A stretch of 64,000 bases of DNA from Segatella salivae DSM 15606 (GTDB taxonomy: Bacteria; Bacteroidota; Bacteroidia; Bacteroidales; Bacteroidaceae), in contig NZ_GL629647.1 of NCBI RefSeq assembly GCF_000185845.1, positions 1,063,613 to 1,127,612 of the forward strand, in the 5' to 3' direction. A program made the position numbers and the translations under genes. Below, piece after piece: positions 60,748-64,000 of this stretch (position 1 is the first letter of the stretch; the number at the start of each line of letters is the position of its first letter). The notes below the pieces were generated by a model. It was not told where the DNA came from. It made no database searches and saw only the letters and a program-made list of their open reading frames with translations.

Positions 60748-60766
60748 CATTTCGTGGAGTAAAATG
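60748..60766 (+). repeat. 19-nt dispersed intergenic motif, copy 7
   Basis: CATTTCGTGGAGTAAAATG. A degenerate copy ending ACGTAAAATG follows at 60770-60788. Located in the 1,079-nt gap 60235-61313; apart from the terminator, these motifs and the -7 box, I see nothing else there, and no cobalamin riboswitch. Confidence 0.6.
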
Positions 60767-61276
60767 AATGAAATAGGAACGTAAAATGACGCAAATTACA
60801 TCACAAAATGAACAAAAAGAGAAAACAATTAGGCAGAAACGATATACAAAAATGATTTTTTTGGGCAACTGAAACCTTATTGATGTATCCTCAAAGTGTT
60901 AAAAAACAGACAATAATTCTTACACAAAAATTGTACCTTTCCATGCTAACCATAACACATCACGCTCCTCTTCAAAAGCTGATTTATAACAGGAAAGCCT
61001 TTGATAACAAGGACTTTTCACCCAATATTGCACCAAAAGCAGATGAAAAGCAATAGATAGCATAATAAAAGCCTCATGGTTTAATCATTTAAATCACATC
61101 AAATCAGCCCGAAATCTCAAAAAAAATAATTTGTGAAATCTTTCTCTTTAATTATCAACATGCAAGTGATTGATTTTGAAAACCTTTCATTTTATCTTTA
61201 TAAACAAGTTTTCCAAAACAGAAATTTTATAGAGAAAATAAGTTGATTTGAATTTCCTTTTGTCGAATTTAAAGGC

Positions 61277-61284
61277 TAATTTTG
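61277..61284 (+). promoter_or_regulatory. -7 box for ribonucleotide reductase gene
   Basis: TAATTTTG, 30 nt before the ATG; no TTG box at the standard distance. Confidence 0.45.
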
Positions 61285-61313
61285 CAACAACAAATTTATA
61301 GTTACACTTAAAA

Positions 61314-63899
61314 ATGGAAACGAACAAAACCTATTCTTTTGAAGAAGCCTTCCAAACTTCTTTGAAATACTTCGACGGAGACGAGCTTGCTGCGCGCGTA
61401 TGGGTAAATAAATACGCTATGAAAGATAGCTATGGGAACATCTATGAGCGTAGTCCTGAGGACATGCATAGGCGTATTGCCAAGGAGATTACACGTGTAG
61501 AAGCGAAGTATAAGAACCCAATGAGCGAGCAAGAAGTATTCGAATTACTCGATCATTTCCGTTATATTGTGCCGGCAGGAAGCCCAATGACGGGCATAGG
61601 TAATAACCAACAAGTAGCCAGTTTGAGTAATTGTTTCGTCATAGGACTTGATGGTAAGGCCGACAGCTATGGCGCAATAATGCGTATTGACGAAGAACAA
61701 GTTCAGTTAATGAAGCGTCGTGGTGGCGTGGGGCATGACTTAAGTCACATCCGTCCGAAAGGAAGTCCGGTGAATAACTCGGCACTTACCTCGACAGGTT
61801 TAGTGCCTTTCATGGAACGTTACAGTAATTCTACACGCGAAGTTGCCCAAGATGGTCGTCGCGGAGCACTGATGTTATCTGTTAGTATCAAGCATCCTGA
61901 TAGCGAAGCCTTTATTGATGCCAAGATGGAAGAGGGCAAAGTAACAGGTGCAAACGTATCGGTGAAGCTTGATGATGACTTTATGAATGCTGCCATCAAC
62001 GACAAAACTTATGTTCAACAGTGGCCAATTGATGCAGAAAAGCCCAAGGTTCAGAAAGAGATTGAAGCCCGAAAACTATGGGAAAAGATAGTACATAACG
62101 CATGGAAAAGCGCAGAACCTGGTGTGTTATTTTGGGATACAATCATCAAAGAGAGTATTCCTGACTGCTATGCAGATTTAGGTTTCCGCACAGTTAGTAC
62201 GAATCCATGTGGCGAAATCCCACTATGTCCTTATGATTCTTGCCGTCTTTTAAGTATCAATCTCTATAGTTATGTGGAGAAACCCTTTACAAAAGAGGCA
62301 CGCTTTGATTTCGAAAAGTTTAAGAAACACGTTCAGTTTGCTCAGCGAATCATGGATGATATTGTTGACTTGGAAATGGAAAAGATCAACCTTATCATTG
62401 AAAAGATCAAACAAGATCCTGAAAGCAATGAGGTGAAAGATGCCGAATATCACCTTTGGGAGAAGATAAAACGCAAGAGCGGAATGGGGCGTCGTACAGG
62501 CGTTGGCATCACTGCAGAAGGTGATATGCTTGCCGCTTTGGGATTACGCTATGGTACTCAGGAGGCAACCGACTTCTCTGTATTGGTTCATAAGACGCTG
62601 GCCTTGAATGCATATCGTTCATCTGTGACGATGGCTAAAGAGAGAGGAGCATTTGAAATCTATGATGCGAAGCGCGAAAGCAATAATCCTTTTGTGCTAA
62701 GAATTAAGGAAGCAGACCCTGAACTCTATGCAGATATGCAGCAATATGGGCGTCGCAACATCGCTTGTTTAACCATTGCGCCGACTGGAACGACTTCATT
62801 GATGACGCAAACCACCAGTGGTATTGAGCCCGTTTTCATGCCAGTGTACAAAAGAAGACGTAAAGTTAACCCGAATGATGCCGATGTTCACGTTGACTTT
62901 GTAGACGAAGTAGGTGACAGTTTCGAGGAGTATATCGTCTATCATCGTAAGTTTTTGAAGTGGATGCAAGTCAATGGATATGACACAGAGAAGCGTTATA
63001 GCCAGGAAGAGATAGATAATCTTGTTGCAAAGTCACCTTATTATAAAGCTACTGCCAATGATGTTGACTGGTTGATGAAGGTTAAAATGCAAGGCGCTAT
63101 ACAGAAATGGGTCGACCATAGCATTTCAGTGACCGTCAATTTGCCTAATGATGTGGACGAAACTCTTGTGAATCGTCTCTATGTTGAAGCCTGGAAGAGT
63201 GGTTGTAAAGGCTGTACCATCTACCGAGATGGTAGTCGTGCCGGCGTAATGATATCCGTTTCAAAGAAAGATAAGAAGAAAGGCACACACGCAGAAGGTG
63301 CAGAAGTGCGTGAGGAAGAACCCAAAGAGAAAGATTGTAAGCAACCCGAAGTGACGGAAGTACGCCCAAAAGAGCTCGAATGTGATGTCGTTCGATTCCA
63401 AAACAACAAAGAAAAGTGGGTGGCATTCGTAGGCTTACTCAATGGTTATCCTTATGAAATATTCACTGGTTTGCAGGACGATGAGGAAGGAATTGTATTG
63501 CCTAAGAACATCACTAAAGGCAAAATCATCAAGTCAACGCTTGAAGATGGCACGCATCGCTATGACTTTCAGTTCGAGAATAAACGCGGATATAAGACTA
63601 CAGTAGAAGGATTGAGCGAAAAGTTTAACCCAGAATACTGGAACTATGCTAAGTTAATATCGGGCGTTTTGCGTTATCGCATGCCAATAGATCACGTGAT
63701 GAAGCTCGTAAGTTCTTTGCAATTGAAAGACGAAAGCATTAATACTTGGAAGAATGGAGTAGAGCGTGCCTTGAAGAAATACATCGTTGATGGAACCAAA
63801 GCGAATGGACAGAAGTGCCCAGTATGCGGACATGAGTCACTCGTTTACCAGGAAGGATGTCTCATTTGCACGAATTGTGGCGCCAGTCGATGCGGTTAA
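61314..63899 (+). CDS. nrdJ: Adenosylcobalamin-dependent (class II) ribonucleotide reductase
   Basis: An 861-residue reductase making deoxyribonucleotides with a B12 radical, independent of oxygen. Family landmarks: IVPAGSPMTGIGNNQQVASLSNCFVIG, RRGGVGHDLSHIRPKGSPVNNSALTSTGLVPFMERYSN, the active-site STNPCGEIPLCPYDSCRLLSINLYSYV, and GRRNIACLTIAPTGTTSLMTQTTSGIEPVFMPVYKRRRKV. A charged linker (about 650-695) leads to a C-terminal domain ending in a cysteine cluster CPVCGHESL...CLICTNCGASRCG used for disulfide exchange or metal binding. No ATP-cone is obvious at the N-terminus. Confidence 0.92.
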   Translation: METNKTYSFEEAFQTSLKYFDGDELAARVWVNKYAMKDSYGNIYERSPEDMHRRIAKEITRVEAKYKNPMSEQEVFELLDHFRYIVPAGSPMTGIGNNQQVASLSNCFVIGLDGKADSYGAIMRIDEEQVQLMKRRGGVGHDLSHIRPKGSPVNNSALTSTGLVPFMERYSNSTREVAQDGRRGALMLSVSIKHPDSEAFIDAKMEEGKVTGANVSVKLDDDFMNAAINDKTYVQQWPIDAEKPKVQKEIEARKLWEKIVHNAWKSAEPGVLFWDTIIKESIPDCYADLGFRTVSTNPCGEIPLCPYDSCRLLSINLYSYVEKPFTKEARFDFEKFKKHVQFAQRIMDDIVDLEMEKINLIIEKIKQDPESNEVKDAEYHLWEKIKRKSGMGRRTGVGITAEGDMLAALGLRYGTQEATDFSVLVHKTLALNAYRSSVTMAKERGAFEIYDAKRESNNPFVLRIKEADPELYADMQQYGRRNIACLTIAPTGTTSLMTQTTSGIEPVFMPVYKRRRKVNPNDADVHVDFVDEVGDSFEEYIVYHRKFLKWMQVNGYDTEKRYSQEEIDNLVAKSPYYKATANDVDWLMKVKMQGAIQKWVDHSISVTVNLPNDVDETLVNRLYVEAWKSGCKGCTIYRDGSRAGVMISVSKKDKKKGTHAEGAEVREEEPKEKDCKQPEVTEVRPKELECDVVRFQNNKEKWVAFVGLLNGYPYEIFTGLQDDEEGIVLPKNITKGKIIKSTLEDGTHRYDFQFENKRGYKTTVEGLSEKFNPEYWNYAKLISGVLRYRMPIDHVMKLVSSLQLKDESINTWKNGVERALKKYIVDGTKANGQKCPVCGHESLVYQEGCLICTNCGASRCG

Positions 63900-63922
63900 C
63901 ATCGCGTGAAGAGAATTGAATC

Positions 63923-64000
63923 ATGATGAAAATAAGAAATAGTTATATATTTCTTAACGGCCTGCGGTTTCATGCTTTCCATGGTGTGATGCCGCAGGAA
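63923..64000 (+). CDS. folB: Dihydroneopterin aldolase, partial (5' part only)
   Basis: The first 26 codons before the window edge read MMKIRNSYIFLNGLRFHAFHGVMPQE. The pattern I-x-L-N-G-L-R-F-H-A-F-H-G-V-x-x-x-E is the start of FolB, the tetrahydrofolate-pathway aldolase. The start may be the first or second ATG (63923 or 63926). It lies 23 nt after the reductase gene; the last visible base ends a codon. Confidence 0.8.
   Translation, partial: MMKIRNSYIFLNGLRFHAFHGVMPQE

Noticed and set aside
60600..61276. Cobalamin riboswitch before nrdJ
   Set aside because: No B12-box or supporting helices seen by eye; needs a covariance search to be final.
1..64000. CRISPR arrays, tRNA or rRNA genes, transposases, integrases, phage genes
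   Set aside because: None was recognised in sequence or translated frames.

Overview
The window looks like a chromosomal stretch of a Bacteroidales member, most likely Prevotellaceae. Three things point there. Many gene starts are preceded by the Bacteroidetes sigma-ABfr promoter (TTG/TTTG, 19-21 nt, TAnnTTTG) and Shine-Dalgarno sequences are hard to find. The window carries two type IX secretion genes (porE-like and porQ). It also has several families typical of this phylum: DUF4492-cydA, DUF4954, DUF5056 next to an ECF sigma factor, tandem DUF3857 proteins, GH97 and lutABC. The assignment is inference from gene content; no rRNA or tRNA is present. I saw no phage, insertion sequence, CRISPR array or plasmid gene.

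Layout. 1-817 (minus): start of the cytochrome bd operon (DUF4492 protein, then cydA, cut by the window edge). 999-6872 (plus): a coiled-coil membrane protein, then an efflux operon (TolC, HlyD-type adaptor, two ABC-2 permeases, no ATPase). 7208-16608 (minus): two unknown membrane proteins, mrp, a probable structured RNA, trmB, a DUF975 protein, ilvE, and the operon S8 protease-xseA-xseB. 16797-20803 (plus): two secreted DUF3857/transglutaminase-like proteins. 21254-30115: a small acetyltransferase (minus), then (plus) a MATE exporter, a cytidylate kinase-like protein, a phosphodiesterase and a dTDP-sugar cluster (rfbB, purT, coiled coil, fdtA-like, FemAB-like acyltransferase, fdtB-like), then a thioredoxin-fold lipo/secreted protein. 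30682-33923 (minus): cdd and lutABC. 34084-42730: topB, a membrane protein, porE, an ECF-sigma operon, rsmF-type methyltransferase and folA. 42799-48980 (minus): an Lrp regulator and a TonB-system operon (tonB, polyprenyl synthase, unknown, tatD, exbB, membrane protein, exbD, exbD). 49299-50935 (plus): porQ-cmk. 51121-53094 (minus): GH97 glycosidase. 54166-64000 (plus): hflX, DUF4954, M16 protease, B12-dependent ribonucleotide reductase and the start of folB.

How the parts fit. Much of the window is envelope biology: efflux, TonB energy transduction, type IX secretion, secreted proteases, a GH97 glycosidase and nucleotide-sugar synthesis. The rest is housekeeping (tRNA and rRNA methylation, exonuclease VII, folate, nucleotide reduction).

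The most unusual material is in the gaps between genes. (1) A 19-nt half-palindromic motif, CATTTCRYNNNNTAAAATG, occurs as seven full or near-full copies plus degenerate ones, all seen between genes. (2) Two similar modules each join a perfect promoter directly to a GGGRAAG/CTTTCCC hairpin with a T-run; neither serves a gene. (3) Two stretches with promoter and terminator but no ORF look like RNA genes (about 206 nt and about 115 nt). (4) Perfect 15-16 bp inverted repeats lie between tlpA and lutC.
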